A stretch of 64,000 nt of DNA from Agromyces laixinhei. Lineage in GTDB: Bacteria; Actinomycetota; Actinomycetes; Actinomycetales; Microbacteriaceae. Below are positions 8,630 to 16,419 of this stretch, piece by piece. Location of the stretch: NCBI RefSeq assembly GCF_006337065.1, contig NZ_CP040872.1:434001-498000 (forward strand). Direction: 5' to 3'. The stretch's first letter is position 1. Each line of letters starts with the position of its first letter. The position numbers were made by a program, and so were the translations under genes. The notes beneath the pieces are model-generated. The model did not search any database. It was not told the DNA's origin and worked only from the letters and a program-made list of their open reading frames with translations.

Positions 8630-9112
8630 ATGAAATCCGCAATCAACCCGAACGTGGCGGTAGGCATCACGATCGGTGCGCTCGCCGGCGTATGGACGTG
8701 GGTCAGCATCTCGCTGGGGATGCTGACCTGGGTCGCGTTCCTCACGTGGGCGCTGTTCTTCGCCGCCGGAGGCAAAGCCGCCGCGATCCGCACGGTTCTT
8801 CCCCCCGCACTGACGGGAGTGCTCTACGCAACCGTGCTCCTGCTCACGGCAGCCGCGGTCGGCGGAGATCTGATCCTCCCCGTGGGCGTCGCCGTGATCG
8901 CGTTCTTCATGTGCGCGCAGGCCAATTGGAAGACGCTTGCGTTCATCCCTGGCGCGTTCGCTGGGTGCGCAGCCGTGTTCGGCGCCGCCGGGGGCTGGCT
9001 TCCGGTCGCGGTCGCGCTCGTGATCGGGGCACTCCTCGGGTGGGCGAGCGAGGCGCTGGCAGGCCTGCTCACTCGTCCGCGCGCCGCGCGCGTCACCGCC
9101 GACGCATTGTGA
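8630..9112 (+). CDS. DUF1097 family membrane protein
   Basis: 160 residues from ATG 8630, preceded by GGAG eight bases upstream; an ATG at 8603 has a weaker signal. About five or six hydrophobic segments cover nearly the whole chain: VAVGITIGALAGVWTWVSI, LTWVAFLTWALFFAAGGKAA, LTGVLYATVLLLTAAAVGG, LPVGVAVIAFFMCAQANWK, FIPGAFAGCAAVFGAAGGWL and a final one. The pattern, with WALFFAAGG and the FFMCAQANWKTL segment, fits DUF1097 (YcdZ-like) inner-membrane proteins. Function unknown. It stands alone between an intergenic remnant and a broken dehydrogenase gene. Confidence 0.75.
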   Translation: MKSAINPNVAVGITIGALAGVWTWVSISLGMLTWVAFLTWALFFAAGGKAAAIRTVLPPALTGVLYATVLLLTAAAVGGDLILPVGVAVIAFFMCAQANWKTLAFIPGAFAGCAAVFGAAGGWLPVAVALVIGALLGWASEALAGLLTRPRAARVTADAL

Positions 9113-9220
9113 TGCGGTCGTCCGTTCTCACCATGCGAGAAACATTGTGGCCGAACCTCGGTGTCGGATCGCAGACTCGCATCGTACCGAAACGCACCAG
9201 CGCTCGATGAGGAGTCACAC

Positions 9221-10041
9221 ATGAAAGCCGTCCGTCTCCACACCTACGGAGAGAACCCCGTTCTCGACGAGGTCGCCGAGCCCACCATCACCGGACCCTG
9301 GGACGTCGTCGTCGACGTCGGCGCCGCAGGGCTGTGCCGCACCGATCTGCACATCATCGAGGGTCAGTGGGATCCGATCCAGCACCCTTCACTTCCGTAC
9401 ATCCTCGGCCACGAGAACGCAGGCTGGGTACGCGAGGTCGGCAGCGCCGTGCACAACGTCAAGCCTGGCGACGCGGTGATCATGCACCCGCTCACCAGCT
9501 GCGGACTGTGCCCCGCGTGCCGCGTCGGCCAGGACTCGCACTGCGAGAACGCCACCTTTCCCGGGATCAACGTGAACGGCGGCATGGCCCAGCAACTCCT
9601 CACGAACGCGCGTGCGGTCGTGAAGCTCGACGAGGGACTTGCGCCGATGGATGTCGCCGCCCTCGCCGACGCCGGGCTCACCGCGTACCACGCCGTGCGG
9701 AAGGCGGCGGATGTGTTGTTTCCCGGCACGCACGCCGTCGTCATCGGCGCCGGCGGTCTCGGGCACATCGGTATCCAGGCGCTCGCGGCGATCACCAGCG
9801 CGCGGGTCACGGTCGTCGACCGCAGCGAGCAGGCCCTTGAGCTGGCGAAGCAGCTCGGCGCGCATCACATCTCGTCGGCACGTACAACGATCTCGTGGAG
9901 CTCATGACCCTCACTGCGGAGGGGCGCGTCAAGCTCCATACCGCGGTCTACCCGCTCGACGCCGCTGTCGACGCGATCCACGACCTCGAAGCCGGCCGTC
10001 TGGTCGGAAGAGGCATCCTCGTCCCCGAAGACCCCCGTTAG
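9221..10041 (+). pseudogene. Zinc-dependent alcohol dehydrogenase with internal deletion
   Basis: A clear medium-chain dehydrogenase N-terminus (MKAVRLHTYGENPVLDEVAE, SD AGGAG): GLCRTDLHIIEGQ catalytic zinc site, GHENAGWVREVG, structural zinc loop GLCPACRVGQDSHC, and coenzyme loop VVIGAGGLGHIGIQALAA. After LAKQLGAHHISS (about 9877) the frame runs to a stop at 9903. In another frame, the C-terminal end of the same protein follows directly (GTYNDLVELMTLTAEG to GILVPEDPR, stop 10041). Compared with a normal length of about 345, roughly 70 residues of the coenzyme domain are missing and the two parts are out of frame. Both ends match one family, so this is a deletion, not two genes. Confidence 0.88.
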
Positions 10042-10066
10042 AACACCGCACGATAGGAGCCGAACG

Positions 10067-10669
10067 ATGGCGTTCCCCGCGAAGTATTCCCAGCTCAACG
10101 ACACGGAGCTTACCGACGAGGCGCGCGGCGTCCTCATCCGCGTCCTCCGTGTCGCCTTCCCACATCCGTCGTTCCCCGACGGTCCGTACGAGCGCACCGC
10201 CGACACGATCCTCGCCGAAGCTCAGAACTCGACCTGGTTCCGCGTCACCGTCACGCAGGGCCTGCTCACCCTCAGCCACCTGGCGGGAGGCGACTTCCGC
10301 GATCTCGACGACGCCGCCGCAACGAGCGTTCTGCGCCGGATCGACGCGACCGAGTTCTTCGGCTTCGTCCGTCGTACCGCAGTCCTGAACCTCTACGACA
10401 ACGCCGACGTCTGGGAGGTTCTCGGCTACGAGGGTCCGAGCTTCGACAAGCATGGGTACATCAACCGCGGGTTCGACGACCTCGACTGGCTGCCCGACCC
10501 GCGGATCGACACCTACGACGGCCCTGACGCCCTCGTCGAGATCGCCCCGAACGTGCCGCTCGCCGCCACGGGCACCATCACCATCAACGCCGCCGGTCGG
10601 CACAGGATCCGCGACACCAGCAACCAACCCGGACGGCGCGACGCCGAGATGGCTGAGGTGAAGAAGTGA
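10067..10669 (+). CDS. Conserved hypothetical protein, probable partner of a GMC oxidoreductase
   Basis: 200 residues, ATG 10067 after ATAGGAG. No signal peptide or membrane segment. It is mostly helical and acidic-aromatic, with the blocks FPHPSFPDGPYERTADTI (about 37-54), TVTQGLLTLSHLAGGDF (about 64-80) and NADVWEVLGYEGPSFDKHGY (about 109-128). I do not recognise a named domain. The layout (dehydrogenase, this gene, then a GTG-started frame reading VNIDHDEEAIV) resembles operons in which a small helical protein precedes a GMC-type flavin oxidoreductase; that is inference. Both the upstream and the downstream partner are broken here, so it may be a functionless leftover. Confidence 0.6.
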   Translation: MAFPAKYSQLNDTELTDEARGVLIRVLRVAFPHPSFPDGPYERTADTILAEAQNSTWFRVTVTQGLLTLSHLAGGDFRDLDDAAATSVLRRIDATEFFGFVRRTAVLNLYDNADVWEVLGYEGPSFDKHGYINRGFDDLDWLPDPRIDTYDGPDALVEIAPNVPLAATGTITINAAGRHRIRDTSNQPGRRDAEMAEVKK

Positions 10670-10698
10670 ACATCGACCACGACGAAGAGGCGATCGTC
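10666..10698 (+). pseudogene. First codons of a probable GMC oxidoreductase gene, cut off
   Basis: A GTG at 10666 overlaps the previous stop (GTGA) and encodes VNIDHDEEAIV, like the opening of GMC flavoproteins just before their FAD-binding GSGFGG loop. The loop never appears: from about 10699 the sequence makes sense only on the other strand, as the C-terminus of a TetR protein. The frame stops at 10737. Identification rests on eleven residues and operon logic. Confidence 0.4.
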
Positions 10699-10700
10699 AG

Positions 10701-11183
10701 CCGATCGGCAATGACCTCGTCCGTCCATGGCGCCTGACCGCGCAACCACAGCCGAATCAGCACTTCAGACTGTGGACTCGAGAACCGTGAAATGTAGGGC
10801 GAACGTCCTACCTGAGACTCAACGGCCGCAGCATAGAGTCCGAAGTTGTCGACGACGTTGTCCACAAGGAAATGCACAACGGTGCGCGCAGCAGCCTCGA
10901 ACGAAAGCAGATCATCCACTTGTCTAGAAAGCATCAAACGCGCCGCGGATTCGGCGTCCTCGTCGAAAACCGCCGAGGCGATGCCTGCGAGATCCCCGAA
11001 GAGGTCCTGACACGCTTCCGACGCAACGCCCGCGAGGCTCGCGATGTCATTCAATCGCAATCTTGGCGGTGCAGAGAGACCCAGTGATCGAGCCGTATCG
11101 ATCAAGAGTCGCCGCGTCAAGCAGCCAAAGCCCGGACCTTTCTCGAAGCTTGATGGAGAGCCCTGCGGGCCTTCGAGCGACAT
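10701..11183 (-). pseudogene. TetR-family regulator, truncated at its C-terminus
   Basis: From ATG 11183 the minus-strand frame reads MSLEGPQGSPSSFEK, then a TetR-like helix-turn-helix (RRLLIDTARSLGL, LRLNDIASLAGVASEACQDL, about 24-60) and an all-helical ligand domain (VDDLLSFEAAARTVVHFLVD, then SEVLIRLWLRGQAPWTDEVI). The usual recognition-helix aromatic residues (YxHF) are replaced by CQDLF, so DNA binding is doubtful. There is no native stop: past about 10700 the frame runs into the antisense of the GMC fragment. The gene was evidently cut by the same event that removed the oxidoreductase. Confidence 0.6.
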
Positions 11184-11198
11184 CACCCAGAGGCTATA

Positions 11199-11474
11199 GT
11201 GCAAAGAATCGAATTGCCCAACCCTTGCAGGTTCGATACACGATCGCCGGCCAGGCCGCTTGGTGAGTGTGTCCGCGCCGACGAACGTGAACGGGCCCGC
11301 GTTGCCGAGGGGCGGTCCAGCAACGACAACGAGGGCATCGGCAAGCCTGAACCCCTGAAGCACGGATTCCACGGGCTTTGGTCGCGCCGCATTACTGACG
11401 AGCACCGCCTGATCTACAAGGTCGAGCACGACGAGATCCGCATCGCCGGCTGCCGATGTCGCTACGGGCGCTGA
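11199..11474 (+). pseudogene. Txe/YoeB-family toxin remnant
   Basis: From about 11322 the frame reads NEGIGKPEPLKHGFHGLWSR and on to RITDEHRLIYKVEHDEIRI and a terminal CRCRYGR. This is the C-terminal two thirds of YoeB/Txe mRNA-interferase toxins, with the expected Glu, Arg and His active-site region (EPLKH, SRRITDEHRLIYK). The residues encoded before 11322 do not match the family N-terminus, and no antitoxin gene (YefM/Axe type) precedes it. It therefore looks like a fragment, although the 91-residue frame is about toxin length and could still be translated. Confidence 0.6.
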
Positions 11475-11612
11475 ATGAGGGCAACACCTGACGCCGGCGG
11501 CTTTCGTGGCAGACACTGCCGCGTCGAAGCCCGCGGCCTCCCTGCATCGCAACATCGACATGGCCGTTCACGCTGAGCGAATAGGAGGGGTCAAGTCCCT
11601 GGCAGCAGGTGA

Positions 11613-12251
11613 TCATGCCTTGGCATGGCGTACCGTTCGATCGGGTGCGACGAATGCCTCGCCGATGGCGCGAGCCGTCTCCAACCCGGCTCCGCGCTGG
11701 AGACCATTGCCGTCGCCTTCCACATCGAAGATGAGGTGGCTCTCGACGTCGGTGACTCCGCAGTACGCGAAGATTCCCACGTCGATCTGCGTTCGCATGG
11801 CATCGCGGTAGCCGTACTTGTCGTACGTACGCTCCCTGGACCCACCGATGCCGATGAGTGTCGTCGGGATATTTCGGAGCAGGGCATCAAGCGGTTTCCG
11901 ACCGCGGTCGGCAACTCCCTCGCCGTACTGGTACGCCCAACCGCCGGTGAAGACGCGTTCGATCCACCCTTTCATCAGTGCCGGCATGCTCCACCAGTAG
12001 ACAGGGAAGACGAGCGCGAGCCGATCAGCTGCTTCGACGCGCGCGTGCATCTGCGCGATGCCCGGCGGGATGGGCCCACCCCAGAAGTGTGCGTGGTCAG
12101 CCTCCGAGAATCGCGGATCGAATTCTTCGCGGTGCAAGTCCAAGACGTCGATTGTGTGGGCATCGCGTCGGAACGGCTCATGGAAGGCATCCATGATTGC
12201 GGAGGGGTACCTGTTCGCGAAGGGATGGGCGAAGACTGTCAACAGATGCAT
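11613..12251 (-). CDS. NAD(P)H:quinone oxidoreductase / flavodoxin-fold family protein
   Basis: 212 residues, ATG at 12251 behind AAGGGG. The N-terminus MHLLTVFAHPFANRYPSAIM is the family Rossmann-like strand and flavin phosphate loop (AHP..S). FPVYWWSMPALMKGWIERVF (about 82-101) is the hallmark loop of the KefF/NQO1/MdaB-type family, and GIGGSRERTYDKYGY follows near 134. Such enzymes use FMN or FAD to reduce quinones with NAD(P)H in two-electron steps, giving protection against quinone and redox stress. Single gene; the nearest neighbour upstream is a membrane protein on the same strand. The specific substrate cannot be read from the sequence. Confidence 0.85.
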   Translation of the reverse strand: MHLLTVFAHPFANRYPSAIMDAFHEPFRRDAHTIDVLDLHREEFDPRFSEADHAHFWGGPIPPGIAQMHARVEAADRLALVFPVYWWSMPALMKGWIERVFTGGWAYQYGEGVADRGRKPLDALLRNIPTTLIGIGGSRERTYDKYGYRDAMRTQIDVGIFAYCGVTDVESHLIFDVEGDGNGLQRGAGLETARAIGEAFVAPDRTVRHAKA

Positions 12252-12296
12252 AGTGAAGAACCCCTTGTCTCGTAGTCGAGGTGTTGTGTGAGTGGC

Positions 12297-13013
12297 TCAG
12301 TTCCCAAGGCCATCGAGCAGCCAGTTGTACCGGAGGCGCAGGCCGCGTTCGAAGCTCGCTACCGCAGCACCCACTCCGAGCGTGATGTTGAGCCAGAGGG
12401 GGAGCTGGATGGGGGAGACGAAGGAACCGAAACGTTCCGCGATAGCCGGTGTCTCCGAGATCGTCTGCGCCAGCTGTGGAACGTTGACACCGACACCGAT
12501 CAGCAGAAGCGCGATCGAGGTGGCGGCTATCCATCTGCTGAGGACTGGATGAGCGCGCTGCAGACGCAGGCGAAGCCCGACCGCCGAGCTCGGGTGGGGG
12601 ATCAACCGCTGCTCGGAACGGTCACGCGTGACGTAATGCATGCGCTTCAGGCCATATGTGCCCAAGACGACTTCAATCACCCCCTGCTCGACGGTGAAGG
12701 AGGCCGGTAGCGCGGACTCGGCCACGTGCGCTCCATCTCGATAGAGGTGCGCCCGTTCGCCTTCGTCTCCGGCCTGCTCTCCGGAAAGGCGCACGTCCAC
12801 GACGTAGATCGAGTCCGGCCCGTACCTCTGCGGGATGCGGAGCGAGAACAACGAACGACCCGAGAAGACCTGCCACCATCGGTACGGCTCGAGCGCCCGC
12901 CCGTCGCCTCGCCGGACGCGTGTTTCCTGGGCATCGGCGTCGAGATACTCGAGCATCCCGGATACGTCGTCATCGCCTTCGTCGAAATCAAGCATCATGC
13001 GATTCAATGCCAT
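12297..13013 (-). CDS. Hypothetical protein with two C-terminal membrane segments
   Basis: 238 residues from ATG 13013. The N-terminal two thirds are soluble, with an acidic start (LDFDEGDDDVSGMLEYLDAD) and mixed strands (DSIYVVDVRLSGEQAGDEGE). Two hydrophobic stretches follow near the C-terminus: WIAATSIALLLIGVGVNVPQ (about 163-182) and PLWLNITLGVGAAVASFERG (about 206-225). I recognise no family. It lies downstream of a histidine kinase gene on the same strand with an 85-base gap and might be its target or a co-transcribed passenger; neither is shown. Confidence 0.65.
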   Translation of the reverse strand: MALNRMMLDFDEGDDDVSGMLEYLDADAQETRVRRGDGRALEPYRWWQVFSGRSLFSLRIPQRYGPDSIYVVDVRLSGEQAGDEGERAHLYRDGAHVAESALPASFTVEQGVIEVVLGTYGLKRMHYVTRDRSEQRLIPHPSSAVGLRLRLQRAHPVLSRWIAATSIALLLIGVGVNVPQLAQTISETPAIAERFGSFVSPIQLPLWLNITLGVGAAVASFERGLRLRYNWLLDGLGN

Positions 13014-13098
13014 GTTCTCGCCACACGGTCAAGGCTCCGCTCTGGCCGAAGGATGTCGCCTTGGCGAAGGAACCGATGCTCGCGCTGTTCGTCAGCCG

Positions 13099-14211
13099 TC
13101 AGGCCTGCGTCGTCGTGGCTGGGAGCTCCACTGCGACGCGCAGCCCGCCGGCCTCGAGCGGCGTGATGGCGAGCACCCCGTCGTGGGCCTGGGTGATGCT
13201 CTTGACGATCGCCAGACCGAGACCCACTCCGCCATGAGAGTCACGGATGCGCTCGCTCCCGCGCTGGAACGGTTCGGTGAGCGTCGAGACCAGCTGCGGA
13301 CTCAGCAGTTCGCCGCTGTTCTCGATCGTCAGCACGACCGACTCCGGATTCGCGCTCGTGTGCATCTGCACGGTGCCGTGCTCGGGCAGGTTGTGAACGA
13401 TGGCGTTGTGCAGGAGGTTCGTCGTCAGCTGCAGCAGAAGCGCATGCGAGCCCGAGGTCGAGGCGATATCACCGGATGTCTCGACGGTGACATCGTGTTG
13501 TTCTGCCAGGCGCAGGAGTGTTTCGGTGGCTTCCTCAGCGAGCAGCGAGAGATCGACGCGCTCTCTCGGGAAGGATCGCTGGTCGGCGCGGCTGAGCAGG
13601 AGCAGCGCCTCGGTGAGGTTGATCGCGCGGGCGTTGACGGCGAGGAGACGTTCGGCGAGTTCGCCCGTGACGCCGCCCGGGTCGTTGCGGGCGACCTCGA
13701 GAAGCGTCTGCGTGATCGCCAGCGGTGTACGCAGCTCGTGGGAGGCGTTCGCAGCGAACCGCTGCTGTTCGGCGACTTGCGCTTCGAGCCGCGCGAGCAT
13801 GGCGTCGAAGCTGTCCGCGAGCTCCCGGAACTCGTCTTGGCGGCCTTCCAGTTCGATCCGATACGACAGCGAACCGTTTCCAGCTCTTCGGGTGGCGTCC
13901 GTGATTCGCGCCAGGGGCACGAGCATGCGGCCGGCGAGAAACCATCCTCCGACCAGGCCGATGACCAACAGGAACACGAGGACCCAGGCGACGGCCGGGC
14001 CGAACGCTCGGACGAGGTCATCGCGGCCGGGAACGAACCCGCCGAATGTCTCGATCGCCCGAGCGGGCACGTAACGCAGGAGGAAGAGCCACACGGCCGC
14101 GAGCAGCAGGAAACTCGCCACCATCAGGAACCCCGCGTAGCTCAGGGTGAGCTTGAGGCGGACGCTCAACCCGGGCGCTCTTTCGGCAACCAGCAACCGC
14201 ATGATTCCCAT
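13099..14211 (-). CDS. Sensor histidine kinase (orphan, VanS/HAMP type)
   Basis: 370 residues if started at ATG 14211 (MGIMRLLVAERAPGL); ATG 14202 is also possible. Two membrane helices flank a short extracellular loop (LTLSYAGFLMVASFLLLAAV, about 20-39; VAWVLVFLLVIGLVGGWFLA, about 72-91). A HAMP linker follows, then the H-box FAANASHELRTPLAITQTL (phospho-His about 152), the N-box LLHNAIVHNLPEHG and the ATPase G-box GGVGLGLAIVKS. Domain order and the very short sensor loop resemble VanS-like kinases. No response regulator lies beside it: upstream is the divergent D,D-carboxypeptidase gene, downstream an unknown membrane protein. It either uses a distant partner or lost its own. Confidence 0.88.
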   Translation of the reverse strand: MGIMRLLVAERAPGLSVRLKLTLSYAGFLMVASFLLLAAVWLFLLRYVPARAIETFGGFVPGRDDLVRAFGPAVAWVLVFLLVIGLVGGWFLAGRMLVPLARITDATRRAGNGSLSYRIELEGRQDEFRELADSFDAMLARLEAQVAEQQRFAANASHELRTPLAITQTLLEVARNDPGGVTGELAERLLAVNARAINLTEALLLLSRADQRSFPRERVDLSLLAEEATETLLRLAEQHDVTVETSGDIASTSGSHALLLQLTTNLLHNAIVHNLPEHGTVQMHTSANPESVVLTIENSGELLSPQLVSTLTEPFQRGSERIRDSHGGVGLGLAIVKSITQAHDGVLAITPLEAGGLRVAVELPATTTQA

Positions 14212-14289
14212 GCTAGGAGCCGGGGCGTATCGTCGGCGTATCGAGAACCGGATACGGGCTGGCAACGCCGCGCTGCCTTGACTGGCAGC

Positions 14290-14865
14290 ATGAGTCATAC
14301 GACAGCACGCCGACGCCGATTCCGCAGATGTCTCACCTTCCTGTTCGTCGGATCGGCCGTGGGCGCAGCGGTGATCATCGGTACGCTTCTCGCCCAGCCG
14401 GATTCGTCGGCCGCACAAGACGACGGCGTATTGCCGCACGGCACGAGCCTCACCGATGCCGGGTACCCCGGTATCGCCAACCTCGATACCGCTCTGATGC
14501 AGGCCCTCAACGACGCGGCGGCGGATGCCGCTGACGACGGCGTCGCGTTCCTCGTGAACGACGGCTGGCGCTCGCCCGCCTATCAGGAACAGCTGCTTCG
14601 CGACGCGATCTCGACGTACGGGACGGAAGACGAGGCGCGACGATGGGTCGCGACCCCTGCGACATCCGCTCATGTGTCAGGTGACGCGGTCGACATCGGT
14701 CCCTTCGATGGCACGTACTGGCTGTCGCAGAACGGCGCGCAGTATGGGCTCTGCCAGATCTACGTCAACGAGCCGTGGCACTACGAGCTGATTCCCGATG
14801 CGATCGATCACGGCTGCCCGCCGATGTACGCCGACCCCACGGAGGATCCGCGAATGCAGCAGTGA
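14290..14865 (+). CDS. M15-family D-Ala-D-Ala carboxypeptidase (VanY-like), membrane-anchored or secreted
   Basis: 191 residues. The basic start MSHTTARRRRFRRCLTFLFV is followed by a hydrophobic helix to about residue 37, so it is a signal anchor or signal peptide. The catalytic domain shows VNDGWRSPAYQEQLL (about 94-108), the zinc motif SAHVSGDAVDIGPF (His and Asp ligands, about 129-142) and EPWHYELI (catalytic Glu and third ligand His, about 162-169). The family removes the terminal D-Ala of peptidoglycan stem peptides outside the membrane. Divergent from a VanS-like kinase with 78 bases between the starts, an arrangement seen for VanY-type cell-wall remodelling genes. Substrate strictness and any glycopeptide phenotype are not predictable from this alone. 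Confidence 0.85.
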   Translation: MSHTTARRRRFRRCLTFLFVGSAVGAAVIIGTLLAQPDSSAAQDDGVLPHGTSLTDAGYPGIANLDTALMQALNDAAADAADDGVAFLVNDGWRSPAYQEQLLRDAISTYGTEDEARRWVATPATSAHVSGDAVDIGPFDGTYWLSQNGAQYGLCQIYVNEPWHYELIPDAIDHGCPPMYADPTEDPRMQQ

Positions 14866-14924
14866 TCGCACGCCGGACCCTGTGTGCTTCTGAGCCAGTC
14901 GACGTACGAGCCGTTCGCTGTGTA

Positions 14925-15866
14925 TCACCCCGTCAGTACGGCGGACACCTCGGAGAGCGAGTTCAGGGAGGCGATGCGCCGTGGGAGTTCCTGCTCGACG
15001 GTCGGCCACGTGGCGGGGAGCAGCACCGTGGCTCGCGGGATGGGTGGCGCTGCGTGGAGGGGCACGGTGCCGTCCGCCCAGGCGCGTCCGGCCTGGGTCA
15101 CCTGTTCCTGCATCGATGCGAGGGCGGCGGAGACATCCTCGGCGTCCACGACCGGTGATCCCGCGCGCACCGCTTGGCGCACCGCTTCCGCGGCTACGAC
15201 GGCACCGATCGTGGTTTCGCCGGAGCCGGAGATTCGAGCGAACAGCCCACGCTTCTTCGTCGGCCCCGTCAGCGCACCGCTGTGCTCGAGTGCCTGCAGT
15301 GATGGTGTGCGGATGCCTTCCGACACCGCGGGCAAAGCCTCGATGTGCCCAAACGTGGCAGCGACGTCGACTCCCCCATGCTGCAGCGCCTCGGTGGCCC
15401 TGTTCTGGGGTTCGGATACGAGTGCTGCTGCGAGGTCACGGATGTCTGCAGCCGAACTCCCCCGCTGCGTCGCTCGAACAAGTGCACGCTCCACTGTGGC
15501 GACGAACTCATCCGTCCACCCCACCAGCGGCTTGCCCTCGTTCGCGGCTTGCCATGCGCCCTCGCGCAGTTCCGCGGCGGCCGGCGACTGCGCCGACGAT
15601 TCCACGACGCGTTCACCGGTCTTCCAGGTTGCGGGATCGTCGCCGGTCGCCGCCATCGCCATCAGATAGCCGACGGCCTTCGTGCTCTGCTTCGTCGCCG
15701 CCAGCGCATGGCTCACCGGTTTCAGCTCATCCCAGATATCCAACGGTCCGTCGAGGATCTGCCGCAGCAGGTAGTCGGTACCCGTCGAATCCGTCTCATG
15801 CTTCGGCGCCCGAGCAAGAGCACTCTGTACCACCAGAAACGCGACGCGATCCAACTGAGCTGTCAT
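14925..15866 (-). CDS. Clp N-domain-like hypothetical protein
   Basis: 313 residues; its start overlaps the stop of the PadR gene (TGATG). The N-terminus (VVQSALARAPKHETDSTG, then TDYLLRQILDGP) and a C-terminal segment (TIGAVVAAEAVRQAVRAGSP, VDAEDVSAALASMQEQ) both resemble the helical repeat of ClpA/ClpC N-domains, where A..A..LG.EHLL-type motifs recur. No ATPase motif, signal peptide or membrane helix. In actinobacteria, stand-alone Clp-N-like proteins are uncharacterised adaptors or substrate binders. Last gene of a three-gene minus-strand unit with a membrane protein and a PadR regulator. Confidence 0.6.
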   Translation of the reverse strand: MTAQLDRVAFLVVQSALARAPKHETDSTGTDYLLRQILDGPLDIWDELKPVSHALAATKQSTKAVGYLMAMAATGDDPATWKTGERVVESSAQSPAAAELREGAWQAANEGKPLVGWTDEFVATVERALVRATQRGSSAADIRDLAAALVSEPQNRATEALQHGGVDVAATFGHIEALPAVSEGIRTPSLQALEHSGALTGPTKKRGLFARISGSGETTIGAVVAAEAVRQAVRAGSPVVDAEDVSAALASMQEQVTQAGRAWADGTVPLHAAPPIPRATVLLPATWPTVEQELPRRIASLNSLSEVSAVLTG

Positions 15867-16419
15867 CAGCCCACGCTATCGGGCGGCATGCGAGGGGTGC
15901 GAATCTCGATCGGCAGGGCGTCGAACCAGGCGAGGACCGCCCGCTCGTACTCGATGCCGAAGGTCAGTGTCGCCCGCGCGTACGGATCGCTCGACTCGGG
16001 CGGCGCGCCGGCCGCCTGCGCCTCGTACTCAGCCAGCTGCCGCTCGTGGGACTCGCGGTGAATGTCGATGAACCCTGCGAGGCGCTCCGCATCCACGAAG
16101 CTCCCGAAGCTGATCTTCAACAGGAGGGGGAATCGGATCGTCTCCGGTCCAGGCTCGGTGTTCGCCCACGCGAGGAAGGCTGACCGGCCGGCATCCGTCA
16201 ACTCGTAGGGCTGGCGTTCTCGAGAGCCACGCGCTCCCGCGACAATGAGGCCATCGCCCACCATTCGAGTCAGCTCGCGGTAGACCTGGCTGCGGGTGAG
16301 AGACCAGAAGTCGCCGATCACCTGCTGGGCCTGCACCGTGAGGTCCCAGCCTGACATCGGCCCCCGGTGCAGGAAACCGAGGAGCGAGGCGGCTGTGGCG
16401 TTGAGGCGATGATCCGTCA
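15866..16419 (-). CDS. PadR-family transcriptional regulator
   Basis: 184 residues from ATG 16419. The winged helix is plain: ATAASLLGFLHRGPMSGWDL (about 8-27), DFWSLTRSQVYRELTRMVGD (about 37-56), GLIVAG, then the wing ERQPYELTDAGRSAFLAW. The C-terminal helical part (RESHERQLAEYEAQA, about 124-138) is the dimerisation domain of long PadR (Vir) proteins. Overlaps neighbours on both sides by a few bases, so it is translated together with the membrane protein and the Clp-N-like protein, and probably regulates this unit; the strong palindrome at 17244-17260 is the obvious candidate site. Confidence 0.85.

Noticed and set aside
12835..14865. A 676-codon plus-strand frame covering the kinase gene
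   Set aside because: Only its last 191 codons (from 14290) resemble a protein (M15 carboxypeptidase); the rest is the antisense of the kinase.
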